Origin: a bacterium
GTDB taxonomy: Bacteria; Sumerlaeota; Sumerlaeia; SLMS01
Length of the DNA stretch: 53,934 nt
Direction: 5' to 3'
Assembly: GCA_016125005.1 (NCBI GenBank)
Contig: WGMQ01000039.1
Location: forward strand, 1 to 53,934
Positions 44,244 through 52,327 of this stretch are shown in pieces; the first letter of the stretch is position 1, and each line of letters opens with the position of its first letter. The notes beneath the pieces were generated by a model. The model was not told the origin of the DNA. It was given only the letters and a program-made list of their open reading frames with translations, and did not search any database. Both the position numbers and the translations under genes were made by a program.

Positions 44244-44591
44244 ATGAAGATGAAAGCCTTGGTTGCAGGTCTCGCCATTGCCACGATGGCGATGGTTTCC
44301 ACCGCCCACGCGGATCGCTACACCCGTGCGACGAATGACAACCCGCTGCGCTTCGTCCGCTACGTCGTCCAGCCGGTTGGCCTGCTGGTCGAGTATGTGG
44401 TCTACCGTCCAATCCACTGGGTCGTTTCCCAGCCGAACCTGGACATTGTCTTCGGCCACGAAGCCAAGACTGACGAGGACGGCACCTACTTCGAGTGGAC
44501 GCACGGCGACTACAGCCCGTCCATCGCGGCGGAGCGCCCCAAGTCCATCCAGGCTCCCGAGCGCCCCAAGTCCTCGCTGTCCGCGAAGTAA
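44244..44591 (+). CDS. Small secreted protein of unknown function
   Basis: 115 aa. AAAGGA stands 12 bases before the ATG. The first 23 residues (MKMKALVAGLAIATMAMVST then AHA) form a signal peptide with A-H-A cleavage. The mature 90 residues start D-R-Y-T-R-A-T and contain Y-V-V-Q-P-V-G-L-L-V-E-Y-V-V-Y-R-P-I-H and D-I-V-F-G-H-E, with an acidic stretch and a Pro/Ser-rich tail. It looks like a conserved small exported protein, but I cannot name it. It is monocistronic, followed by an excellent terminator. The V-Y-R-P-I-H-W-V-V segment could be a membrane-associating amphipathic stretch. Confidence 0.75.
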   Translation: MKMKALVAGLAIATMAMVSTAHADRYTRATNDNPLRFVRYVVQPVGLLVEYVVYRPIHWVVSQPNLDIVFGHEAKTDEDGTYFEWTHGDYSPSIAAERPKSIQAPERPKSSLSAK

Positions 44592-44612
44592 TCCGTCTGC
44601 GGCTCTGATTCG

Positions 44613-44660
44613 ACCGGATGCGCCCTGCTTTCCTCCAGGGCGCATCCGGTCTTTTGTTTT
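44613..44660 (+). terminator. Rho-independent terminator
   Basis: A perfect 15-bp stem, ACCGGATGCGCCCTG with CAGGGCGCATCCGGT, has an 8-base loop and is followed by CTTTTGTTTT. It ends the small secreted-protein gene. Confidence 0.95.
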
Positions 44661-44778
44661 ATCCCGTCCCTGAGCAGAGCAGGTGGCGACGGTGGGACGC
44701 TCTCGGCCTTCAGGGCCGGACGACTCCTATTGGCTTTGGCTGCCACCGTTCAAGAAACTTGATCAACCGATGTAAATG

Positions 44779-44812
44779 AAAAAGCGGGGAGAGGTTTGTC
44801 GCCTCTCCCCGC
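44779..44812 (-). terminator. Rho-independent terminator of gyrA
   Basis: GCGGGGAGAGG (44784-44794) pairs with CCTCTCCCCGC (44802-44812). On the minus strand the stem is followed by five T (A at 44779-44783). It lies 27 bases beyond the gyrA stop. Confidence 0.93.
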
Positions 44813-44839
44813 TCGGGTCGATTCGTTGTGATGGCGGGA

Positions 44840-47368
44840 TTACTCCTCGTCCATCGGCTCCGGGTTTTCTGTCGCGAAGGGATCGTCGCCCGCCGGGGCC
44901 TCGGTGCCCTCGATCGGGGTGTCGTCGCCCTCCTCGTCCTCCTCCTCGGCCACGCGGGAGACCGACATGATGCGGTCGCCTTCGGCCAGGTTGAAGAGAC
45001 GCACGCCCTGCGTGTTGCGTCCGATGACGCGCAGGTCGCTGACGCGGAAGCGGATCGTCTGGCCCGACTGGGTGATCATGATGAGTTCGTCGGTGTCGAT
45101 GACCTCGTTGATGCTGACCACTTCGCCGGTCTTCTCGCCGATCTTCATGTTGATGACGCCCTTACCGCCACGGTTCGTTGTGCGGTAGTCGTCAATGTCG
45201 GAGCGCTTGCCCATGCCCCGTTCGGCGGTCGTCAGGATCGTGCTGTTGGGGCGAATGGCCTCCATGCCGATCACGTAGTCACTGTCGCCGAGTGTGATGC
45301 CGCGGACGCCCTGCGTGAAGCGACCGGCCGAGCGCACGTCGCCCGCCTTGAAGCGGGTCGCCATGCCCTGGCGCGTGGCGATGAGCAGTTCCTGACCTTC
45401 GCCCACCAGCTTGACGGAGACCAGTTCGTCCCCTTCGCCGATGTTGAAGGCCTTGATGCCCTTCTTGGTCGGGTTCGAGTAGAGCGACAGCGCGTTGCGC
45501 TGCACCTGTCCGTTCTTGGAGCAGAACACGAGGAACATGTTGTCGGCGAACTCGGTGACGCTGACCACGGCTTCGATCTTCTCGCCGGGCTCAAGGCGCT
45601 CCAGCAGGTTGACGATGGGGCGTCCCTTGGCGGCGCGGCCACCCTGCGGGAGCTCCCACACCTTCAGCCAATAGGCCATGCCACGGTTGGTGAAGAACAT
45701 CATGTAATTGTGGGTGGTGCCCACGAAGAGATGTTCGACCCAATCCTCTTCCTTGGTCTCGGCGCCGATGGTGCCCTTACCGCCGCGCTTCTGCTTGCGA
45801 TAGAGGTTCGTGTCGGTGCGCTTGATGTAGCCGCCGTGAGTGATGGTGATCACCATGCGCTCGTCGGCGATCAGGTCCTCGATGGTCATCTCGCCCGGAT
45901 CGTTGATGATCTCGGAGCGGCGCGGCGTGGTGAAGCGACGCTTCGCCTCGAGCAGGTCGCGGCGGATCACCATGTACTGCTTCTCGGTGCTCGCCAGGAT
46001 GGACTCCAGCTCGGCGATGGTCTTGCGGAGTTGCTCGGCCTCTTCCTCCAGCTTGTGGACTTCGAGGGCCGTCAAGGTCCGCAGGCGCATTTCCAGGATG
46101 GCGTCCGCCTGGCGCTTGCTCAGGATGAACTTGGCCATCAACTGCTCGCGGGCCGTGTCCGTGTCCGGGCTCTCGCGGATCGTCTTCACGACCTCGTCGA
46201 TGTTCGCCAGGGCGATGAGGAGACCCTCGACGATGTGCAGGCGGTCCTGGGCCTTGTTCAAGTCGAAGCGGGTGCCGCGCACGAGCACTTCCCGGCGGTG
46301 GGCCAGGTACAGGTGCAGGATACGCATGAGCGACAGATAGCGGGGCTGGTTGTTGACGATGGCCAGCAGGATGACACCAAAGTTGGTCTGCATCGCCGTG
46401 TGCTTGTAGAGGTTGTTGATGACAACCTCGGCGGGCTCGCCGCGGCGAAGCTCGATCACGATGCGCATGCCATCGCGATCCGACTCGTCGTTCACGTCGG
46501 TGATGCCTTGCAGCTTCTTGTCGCGAACCTGGTCGGCGATGTCCTTGATGAGGTTCGCCTTGTTGACCTGGAAGGGAAGCTCGGTCACGATGACCGCTTC
46601 CTTGCCGTTCTTGAGCTGTTCTGTGCGGCAGCGGGCGCGCATCACGACGCGGCCACGGCCCGTCGAGTAGGCGGCCTTGATTCCTTCGCGACCGAGGATG
46701 TAGCCGCCCGTCGGGAAGTCGGGGCCGGGGAGTACCTTGAGCACGTCCTCAAGGGTCGAGCGGGGCTTGTCGATCAGCATCACCAGCGCATCGATGCACT
46801 CGCCCAGATTGTGGGGCGGGATCTTGGTGGCCATGCCGACCGCGATGCCTTCCGAGCCGTTCACCAGCAGGTTGGGGAAGGCGGAGGGGAGGACCGAGGG
46901 CTCCAGTTCCTTGCCGTCGTAGGTCGGGACGAAGTCGACGGTTTCCTTCTCGATGTCGGTGAGGATCGCCTCGCCGGCCTGGGTCATGCGGGCTTCGGTG
47001 TAACGCATGGCCGCGGGCGGATCGCCGTCGACGGAGCCGAAGTTACCCTGGCCATCCACCAGAGGCACGCGCATCGACCACGGCTGGGCCATGCGGACCA
47101 GCGAGTCGTAGATCGCCGAGTCGCCGTGCGGGTGGAAATTACCCATCACTTCGCCGACGATCTTGGCGCTCTTGTTGGGGGCGCGGTTCGAGCGGAAACC
47201 GCGGTCGAACATCGCGTAGAGGATGCGGCGGTGAACCGGCTTCAGACCGTCGCACACATCGGGCAGGGCGCGGCTGATGATGACCGACATCGAGTAGTCG
47301 AGGAAGCTGCTCCGCATTTCCTCTTCGATCGCGACGGGATTGATATTTTCCCTGCTGATTTCATCCAT
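44840..47368 (-). CDS. gyrA: DNA gyrase subunit A
   Basis: 842 aa. The N-terminal breakage-reunion domain has [25 protein letters not shown] (both quinolone-determining positions, Ser and Asp, look wild-type) and the catalytic Tyr about 123 in A-M-R-Y-T-E-A-R. The C-terminal beta-propeller begins after the gyrase box Q-K-R-G-G-K-G, close to the consensus Q-R-R-G-G-R-G, so it is GyrA and not ParC. The last 40 residues are strongly acidic (E-E-E-D-E-E-G-D-D). It works with GyrB to introduce negative supercoils; gyrB is not in the window. It is transcribed alone, with a terminator 28 bases downstream. Confidence 0.97.
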   Translation of the reverse strand: MDEISRENINPVAIEEEMRSSFLDYSMSVIISRALPDVCDGLKPVHRRILYAMFDRGFRSNRAPNKSAKIVGEVMGNFHPHGDSAIYDSLVRMAQPWSMRVPLVDGQGNFGSVDGDPPAAMRYTEARMTQAGEAILTDIEKETVDFVPTYDGKELEPSVLPSAFPNLLVNGSEGIAVGMATKIPPHNLGECIDALVMLIDKPRSTLEDVLKVLPGPDFPTGGYILGREGIKAAYSTGRGRVVMRARCRTEQLKNGKEAVIVTELPFQVNKANLIKDIADQVRDKKLQGITDVNDESDRDGMRIVIELRRGEPAEVVINNLYKHTAMQTNFGVILLAIVNNQPRYLSLMRILHLYLAHRREVLVRGTRFDLNKAQDRLHIVEGLLIALANIDEVVKTIRESPDTDTAREQLMAKFILSKRQADAILEMRLRTLTALEVHKLEEEAEQLRKTIAELESILASTEKQYMVIRRDLLEAKRRFTTPRRSEIINDPGEMTIEDLIADERMVITITHGGYIKRTDTNLYRKQKRGGKGTIGAETKEEDWVEHLFVGTTHNYMMFFTNRGMAYWLKVWELPQGGRAAKGRPIVNLLERLEPGEKIEAVVSVTEFADNMFLVFCSKNGQVQRNALSLYSNPTKKGIKAFNIGEGDELVSVKLVGEGQELLIATRQGMATRFKAGDVRSAGRFTQGVRGITLGDSDYVIGMEAIRPNSTILTTAERGMGKRSDIDDYRTTNRGGKGVINMKIGEKTGEVVSINEVIDTDELIMITQSGQTIRFRVSDLRVIGRNTQGVRLFNLAEGDRIMSVSRVAEEEDEEGDDTPIEGTEAPAGDDPFATENPEPMDEE

Positions 47369-47445
47369 GGGGACGGTGAGGCTCCGGGAGTGGGTATGGG
47401 AAGATCAGGAATTGAAGGAGTCTGTGAGGGGTGAATCAAACGCAA

Positions 47446-47479
47446 GAGGCCGGGGCAGTGACACACCGCCTCCGGCCTC
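47446..47479 (-). terminator. Hairpin after the lpd gene
   Basis: GAGGCCGG (47446-47453) pairs with CCGGCCTC (47472-47479), with GGC/GCC pairing inside. It is just beyond the lpd stop on the minus strand, but only TTGCGTTTG follows, so it is a weak intrinsic terminator. Confidence 0.45.
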
Positions 47480-47492
47480 CCGCGGACCATCG

Positions 47493-48899
47493 TTAGTTCG
47501 GAATGTGAATCGCCATGCCTTCCGCCGCGGCGGCCGCTTCCATCACGGCCTCGCTCAGCGTCGGGTGGGCGTGGATGCAGTGGTGGATGTCCTCGACGGT
47601 TGCCTCAAGGGACTTGGCGAGCGCCAGTTCGGCGATCATCTCAGTGGCTTCTGAGCCGACGATGTGGGCGCCGAGCACTTCACCGTACTTCTTGCCGAAG
47701 ATGATCTTCACCATGCCGTCGGGCTCTCCGGCGGCGACGGCCTTGCCGGACGCCGTGAAGGGGAATTTGCCGACCTTGTACTCGATCTTCTGCTCCTTGG
47801 CCTTCTCCTCGGTGATGCCGACGCTGGCGACCTGCGGCTGGCAGTAGGTGCAGCCGGGGATCGTGCCATAGTCGATGGCGTGGGGCTTAAGCCCACCGAT
47901 GTAGTCGACGCAGTTCACGCCTTCGGCGCTGGCAACGTGCGCCAGCCAGGGCGGACCGGACACGTCACCGATGGCGTACACCCCCGGGACGTTCGTCTTG
48001 TAGCCAGCGTTTTTGTCCACCTTGATGGCACCGCGCTCGACCTGAACGCCGATGTCTTCCAGGCCCAGGCCCTCCACGTTGCCGACGACGCCCACGGCCA
48101 TGAGAGTCTTCTCCGCCTCAACGGTCTTGGCCTTGCCACCGATTTCGTAGGTGACCGTCGTGCCGGTCTTGCTCTTCTCGACGGACTTGACCGCCGCGCC
48201 GGTGATGATTTCCACGCCCCGCTTCTTCAACTGGGCGGCAACCACGCGGCTCATTTCCTTGTCCTCGACCGGGAGGATCGAGTCGGCGTATTCCAGCACC
48301 GTTACCTTGGTGCCGAGCACGCTGTAGAAGTAGGCGAACTCGATGCCGATGGCACCGGCACCGACCACCGCCAGCGACTTCGGGAACTGGGTGAGGCTCA
48401 TGGCCTCGCGGCTGCTGATGATGTTCTGGCCGTCGATGGTGACGCCCGGGAGGGAACGGGGACGGGCACCGGTCGCGATGATGATATGCTTGGCGTCGAT
48501 GATGTCCTTCTTGCCGTCGGCCTTGGTGACCTCGACGCGGTTCCCCTTGAGGACCTTGGCGGTGCCGCTGATCGGCGTTACGGCGTTCTTCTTCATGAGG
48601 AAGTCGATGCCCGACGCCATGCGGTCGGCGACGCCGCGGCTGCGCTTGATGATCGTTCCGAAGTCGAAGGAGACGTTCTCGACGCTGATGCCCCATTCCT
48701 TGCCGTGGCTGAGCTTATCGAAGACTTCGGCGTTCTTGAGGAGGGCCTTGGTCGGGATGCAGCCCCAATTGAGGCAGATACCGCCAAGACGGTCGCGTTC
48801 GATCACCGCGGTCTTGAGCTTGAGCTGGGCGGCACGGATGGCGGCGACATAGCCGCCGGGACCTCCGCCGATTACCACAACGTCAAAAGTGGAAGCCAT
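47493..48899 (-). CDS. lpdA: Dihydrolipoamide dehydrogenase (E3)
   Basis: 468 aa from the ATG at 48899 with GGAG 7 bases upstream. FAD motif V-V-V-I-G-G-G-P-G-G-Y-V-A-A, redox disulfide in G-G-I-C-L-N-W-G-C-I-P-T-K (Cys42 and Cys47), NAD motif V-V-G-A-G-A-I-G-I-E-F-A, and the C-terminal H-A-H-P-T-L-S-E with the catalytic His-Glu pair. It reoxidises lipoyl groups of the pyruvate, 2-oxoglutarate or glycine complexes. There are no other complex genes in the window, so its partners are elsewhere. Confidence 0.95.
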   Translation of the reverse strand: MASTFDVVVIGGGPGGYVAAIRAAQLKLKTAVIERDRLGGICLNWGCIPTKALLKNAEVFDKLSHGKEWGISVENVSFDFGTIIKRSRGVADRMASGIDFLMKKNAVTPISGTAKVLKGNRVEVTKADGKKDIIDAKHIIIATGARPRSLPGVTIDGQNIISSREAMSLTQFPKSLAVVGAGAIGIEFAYFYSVLGTKVTVLEYADSILPVEDKEMSRVVAAQLKKRGVEIITGAAVKSVEKSKTGTTVTYEIGGKAKTVEAEKTLMAVGVVGNVEGLGLEDIGVQVERGAIKVDKNAGYKTNVPGVYAIGDVSGPPWLAHVASAEGVNCVDYIGGLKPHAIDYGTIPGCTYCQPQVASVGITEEKAKEQKIEYKVGKFPFTASGKAVAAGEPDGMVKIIFGKKYGEVLGAHIVGSEATEMIAELALAKSLEATVEDIHHCIHAHPTLSEAVMEAAAAAEGMAIHIPN

Positions 48900-49195
48900 T
48901 CATGTTCTCCGGAGCGTCATCATGGACTGGTTACCCGGGCAAAATCACGGCATGAGCGCCGCGAAACGCGCCGGGCGTTTCGATGAGGGAAACAATGCGA
49001 CCGCCCACCGGTCGTGGTCAAGCCGGGAGCGTCCATGCAATGGCCATTCTGATGACACGGACGAGGGCTTGAGCGACGCGCCTCTTGCTCCGACGCGACA
49101 GCATCAAGCGAGCGGGGCAGAAAACGACCGGACCCGCTCTCGAGGCACGCCAGATGCGCCCGAGAAATACTCGAATGTGATGTGGGGAGAGTGAA
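48900..49195. other. Non-coding region between lpd and tRNA-Leu
   Basis: I see no gene here. Short reading frames in it are antisense to the tRNA or have no ribosome site. It should hold the lpd promoter (minus strand). Confidence 0.5.
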
Positions 49196-49280
49196 TGGTG
49201 CCCAGGAGAGGACTTGAACCTCCACGGTGTGAACCACACGCACCTCAAGCGTGCGCGTCTGCCAGTTCCGCCACCTGGGC
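49196..49280 (-). tRNA. tRNA-Leu (anticodon GAG)
   Basis: 85 bases on the minus strand. Acceptor GCCCAGG (from 49280) pairs with CCTGGGC; the discriminator A and an encoded CCA (49198-49196) follow. Anticodon stem CACGC/GCGTG holds loop TTGAGGT, giving anticodon GAG, for CUC/CUU codons. The long variable arm (class II) fits tRNA-Leu, and the T arm is GGAGG-TTCAAGT-CCTCT. It lies 147 bases downstream of the VirD4-like gene end. Confidence 0.95.
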
Positions 49281-49370
49281 ACTCAGGACCTGAGGCGTTA
49301 CCGCCGCAGGGAGGAGGACGATCCTCAGAGTGCTTGCGCTGGGCAAGGGGAAAAAAGCGAGTCTTCGTGG

Positions 49371-49408
49371 AAAAAATCCTCCGGGGCTGGAGCGCTCAGC
49401 CCCGGAGG
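49371..49408 (-). terminator. Rho-independent terminator of the VirD4-like gene
   Basis: CCTCCGGGGCTG (49378-49389) pairs perfectly with CAGCCCCGGAGG (49397-49408), with a 7-base loop. On the minus strand it is followed by A then six T (A run at 49371-49376). It sits 19 bases past the gene stop. Confidence 0.93.
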
Positions 49409-49427
49409 GGGGACACGGGAGGAGCGC

Positions 49428-51143
49428 TCAGGATGTCTGTTGGTCCGGTTTCAGTGTCGACTGCTCGCGGGTGGCTTTCGCCGCAGCGGTTTTGGGGTCC
49501 TCTTTGTCTGGCTCAGCCGCGGTAGATTCCGGCGGGGCGGACGGCTTCGACTCCTCGGGCCGGGTAGGCTGGCGCAGGCGAGACTTGGGGGCGCGTTCAG
49601 CGTCCGGCTGGTTCCGCGTGGGCGGGGGTGGCTTCACTGCCTTCGTGCTCTTCTCGCGCGGATAGAAGAGGTTGTCGTCGGCAAGCCCCACGTATCCTGC
49701 GTCGCGGAGATAGTCGGGGATCCAGCATTGCTCGACGGTTCCTTCGAGCATCAACAGCTGCTCATCGGGGGCGAGGCGGTCGATGGTTGAGGGGGTCACG
49801 TTCATGACTTCGGCCATCTCGGCTTTCATGAAGTGATTGCGGGCGCCGAACATGTTCACGAACCCGCAGTTGTTGAACATGGAGTACCAGGAATCGGGGT
49901 AGAGTTGGCGCAGCTGGGCCAGGTCCTGCCAGAATGTCCAGAGCTGCAAACCAAAACCACGACCGACCGTCATGGCCTTCTCGATGTCGTCGAGGTGGCC
50001 GAGTTGGGCCGCCTCGTCGATGAGGAAGAGGGTCGGCGTTTCGGGCATCTCCTCGCGTGCGAAGGCGCACTTGAGGAGCGTGGTGAGCCAGAGCTTGAGG
50101 AGGGGTGAGTGGGAGCTGAGCTTGTCGACGGGGAGCACCAGGTAGATGGTCATGCGCTTTCCCGCGATGAAGTCGAGGATGTTGAAGCTGGTCTCGCGAA
50201 GGCTTTCCTGCACGCCTTCGCTGGAGAAGAGCTTGAGGTAGGATTGGGCCGTGGCGAGGACTCCGCCACGGGTGACTTCGGGCATCTGGAGAAACGCGGC
50301 AATCTCCTGATAGGCAGCCCGGTTCATGCTAGGCTTTCCGCTTCCATCTCCCGGCGGTGGTGGAGGCGGGGCGGCGGCGGACTTCTTGTCGCCTCGGCGT
50401 GGTGGCTTTCGCCCCCCACCGCATGTGTCCAGCAGGACAGCGAGGTTGTAGACCACGTCGTCGGAGTGAAGCATCTCATAGACGGTGCCAATGTGATGGT
50501 CGCTCGCGGGGCGGGTGGTGACGACTGCCAGGATGATGGCCGTCAGCAGTGCGCGCCCGTTGTTGTCCCAAAAGGGATCGTTGCTACTGGATCCTCCGCG
50601 GCCGCCGCGACCTTTGCCGGAATTCTCACAGATCATGTGCGCGATCTGTGCGGCGTCGTTTTCGAGGTCGGCGCCGGGTTGCTTCAGGCAGTCGAAGGGA
50701 TTGATGGCCGAGAGTCGGATGTCGGGGAGTTGGCGAATGCCAAAGGGTGCGATGATATGGACCTCATGGCCCATGGCCTCTCGGCGGTTCGCGGTGACGA
50801 TGGCGTTCTCGCCCTTGGGGTCGATGACGACGGTGGTTGTTGGATTCCGGAGGAGGTTGGGGATAATGAGGCAGCGTCCCTTGCCGGCGCCCGTGGGGGC
50901 GACGGTGATGCCATGGAGAGTGCCGTCATAGAAAACCGGTTCGACGGAGCCGGGTTGAAATCGCATGCGCGGGTCGACGGTGATCGTCGCTTTCCGGCGC
51001 TTTTCTGCCTCAGAGTCCGCGAGCTCATCGACGGGAGGCTTGGTGCCGAGGGAGCTGTCCCCGGCTTCGACTGAGGGGCGGGGGATGGTCCTGCCCGGGT
51101 GGGTTCCGCCCGGAAGGCGGTACCCCAAATGGATGTTTGCCAT
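49428..51143 (-). CDS. VirD4/TraG-like type IV coupling ATPase without membrane helices
   Basis: 571 aa. Walker A A-P-T-G-A-G-K-G with Lys about 88, then V-V-I-D-P-K-G-E-N; Walker B T-L-F-L-I-D-E-A-A-Q-L-G with Asp376; and a helical all-alpha segment between (I-A-A-F-L-Q-M-P-E-V-T). These are VirD4/TraG features: hexameric ATPases feeding substrates to conjugation or type IV secretion. There is no N-terminal transmembrane pair, a low-complexity Pro/Gly stretch lies near residue 265, and the C-terminal 70 residues are charged and disordered. No relaxase, VirB or integrase genes are near. Between it and the M55 gene is a 13-bp perfect hairpin. It could be an element remnant or a domesticated soluble pump. 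Confidence 0.85.
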   Translation of the reverse strand: MANIHLGYRLPGGTHPGRTIPRPSVEAGDSSLGTKPPVDELADSEAEKRRKATITVDPRMRFQPGSVEPVFYDGTLHGITVAPTGAGKGRCLIIPNLLRNPTTTVVIDPKGENAIVTANRREAMGHEVHIIAPFGIRQLPDIRLSAINPFDCLKQPGADLENDAAQIAHMICENSGKGRGGRGGSSSNDPFWDNNGRALLTAIILAVVTTRPASDHHIGTVYEMLHSDDVVYNLAVLLDTCGGGRKPPRRGDKKSAAAPPPPPPGDGSGKPSMNRAAYQEIAAFLQMPEVTRGGVLATAQSYLKLFSSEGVQESLRETSFNILDFIAGKRMTIYLVLPVDKLSSHSPLLKLWLTTLLKCAFAREEMPETPTLFLIDEAAQLGHLDDIEKAMTVGRGFGLQLWTFWQDLAQLRQLYPDSWYSMFNNCGFVNMFGARNHFMKAEMAEVMNVTPSTIDRLAPDEQLLMLEGTVEQCWIPDYLRDAGYVGLADDNLFYPREKSTKAVKPPPPTRNQPDAERAPKSRLRQPTRPEESKPSAPPESTAAEPDKEDPKTAAAKATREQSTLKPDQQTS

Positions 51144-51466
51144 GGTAGTGTCCCTTTATGTTCTTCTGCGAGAGGTGGAGAAAGGGTACGGGAACAGTGA
51201 CAGGGGAGCGTGTTAAGGGATTGACTGGGTGCGTGGAAGTCCTTTCAATGATAGGTTTTTCCTTCTTCACACAGAAAACGTCGGCTGTGCAACATGAATC
51301 CACCCCAGCCATGAGCGTTGGAACGATCGGCCCGGTAAAATGGGGACTTCAGCGTGCGCTTTTTTTGTGACGATGAGGTGTCCCTGTATAGATGTCTATA
51401 CAGGGACCCGTGGCAATGAAGTGGTGGACTTGACTTTTTTGCGGAATTTTCCGGGAAACGTCGGAA
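51144..51466. other. 323-bp intergenic region between VirD4-like and M55 genes
   Basis: It contains a perfect 13-bp hairpin at 51380-51407 built around the iterated 10-mer and a seven-T run at about 51359-51366. I see no coding region. The promoter of the VirD4-like gene should be in the part near 51144; I could not choose it with confidence. Confidence 0.5.
51380..51407. repeat. Perfect 13-bp inverted repeat containing the YGTCTATACR motif
   Basis: GTCCCTGTATAGA pairs with TCTATACAGGGAC, with a 2-base loop (TG). The right arm includes TGTCTATACA (51393-51402). There is no T-run on either strand, so it is not an ordinary intrinsic terminator. It lies 60 bases past the M55 gene stop. Confidence 0.85.
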
Positions 51467-52291
51467 TCAGTGCTGACGCCAGAACTGATCCCAGGCGAGC
51501 CAGGGGTTGGCTGCGCGGGAAACCACCATGCGGGGAGAGATCACTTCCACCCCGGTTTTACCGACGTATTGGCGACTTTGATCCGGCGTTGCGAGTTCGA
51601 CCTTGAACTCGGTGGGGCACTTGGTGGTCCAGGGCTTCGGCCAGCCCTTGGGATTGCTAAGGCACTCGTGAACCTTTTTCTCAATCAACGCACACGAATC
51701 GGCGAGCGAGAGGCAGCGGGCTGAGAAGCGACCGAGGCCCACTTTGGTCGCGGCCTGGGTAACCTCGGGACCAACCAAGGCGGATACTTCGCGGCACGTT
51801 GCGGTATCGCCGGAAACGAACACGCACGGGACGCCGAAGCTTCCGGCGATGGCAGCCACGATGCCGCTCTCCCCCACCAGTGTCTCGTTCATCCAGGCAT
51901 TGACCCACGCCTCGCTGGACATCGTGTGGCAAAGCACGCCGTCGGGGGTGCCCGCCATGGCATGGGCGCCGGGGAGGAGCAGCGCGTCGCAGCCGGACTT
52001 GAGGGCCTCCACGTAGCAGCCCCAGCGATAGCCCATGACGTACTCGGCGCCGGGCTCGAGCTTGTCCTTGATCCAACTGTTGAAGCTGAAGGCCCCGCCC
52101 GCCCCGTGTCCGTCGATGACGATGATCTCGGTGGCGCCCGCGCGCTTGGCGCCGCGGACAGCCGCGTTGATTTCCTCCGTGTATAGACGGCGCGACTCCT
52201 CGTAAAACCCGCGGTCGCGCGAGGCCGAAACCTGCTCCCATTGGGTGATCCCCGCCACGCCCTCCATGTCACACCACATCTGCACCTTCAT
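51467..52291 (-). CDS. M55 family peptidase (D-aminopeptidase DppA type)
   Basis: 274 aa from the ATG at 52291, which has GGAG 9 bases upstream; the frame is open to a TTG at 52306. Zinc-binding landmarks: C-D-M-E-G-V-A-G-I-T (Asp, Glu), V-I-D-G-H-G-A-G-G, and L-L-P-G-A-H-A-M-A-G-T. The family cleaves D-amino-acid-containing dipeptides such as D-Ala-D-Ala and forms decameric rings with the active site inside. It lies 36 bases past plsX, same strand, so the two may be co-transcribed. It carries the opposite-phase motif copy at 52181. Confidence 0.93.
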   Translation of the reverse strand: MKVQMWCDMEGVAGITQWEQVSASRDRGFYEESRRLYTEEINAAVRGAKRAGATEIIVIDGHGAGGAFSFNSWIKDKLEPGAEYVMGYRWGCYVEALKSGCDALLLPGAHAMAGTPDGVLCHTMSSEAWVNAWMNETLVGESGIVAAIAGSFGVPCVFVSGDTATCREVSALVGPEVTQAATKVGLGRFSARCLSLADSCALIEKKVHECLSNPKGWPKPWTTKCPTEFKVELATPDQSRQYVGKTGVEVISPRMVVSRAANPWLAWDQFWRQH

Positions 52292-52327
52292 GCTATGATT
52301 CTCCAAACTTGAATGGTATCCGACCGG

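Noticed and set aside
44828..47434. Long open frame (868 codons) on the plus strand opposite gyrA
   Set aside because: GyrA on the minus strand is unmistakable; the opposite frame is a composition shadow rich in Asp, His, Leu and Val, without a family match.
47664..48986. Long open frame (440 codons) opposite lpd
   Set aside because: Antisense shadow of the dihydrolipoamide dehydrogenase gene, with the same Asp/His/Leu/Val bias.
48920..49282. Short frame starting MPRWRNWQTRTLEV on the minus strand
   Set aside because: It is the translation of the tRNA-Leu gene, a common false gene call.
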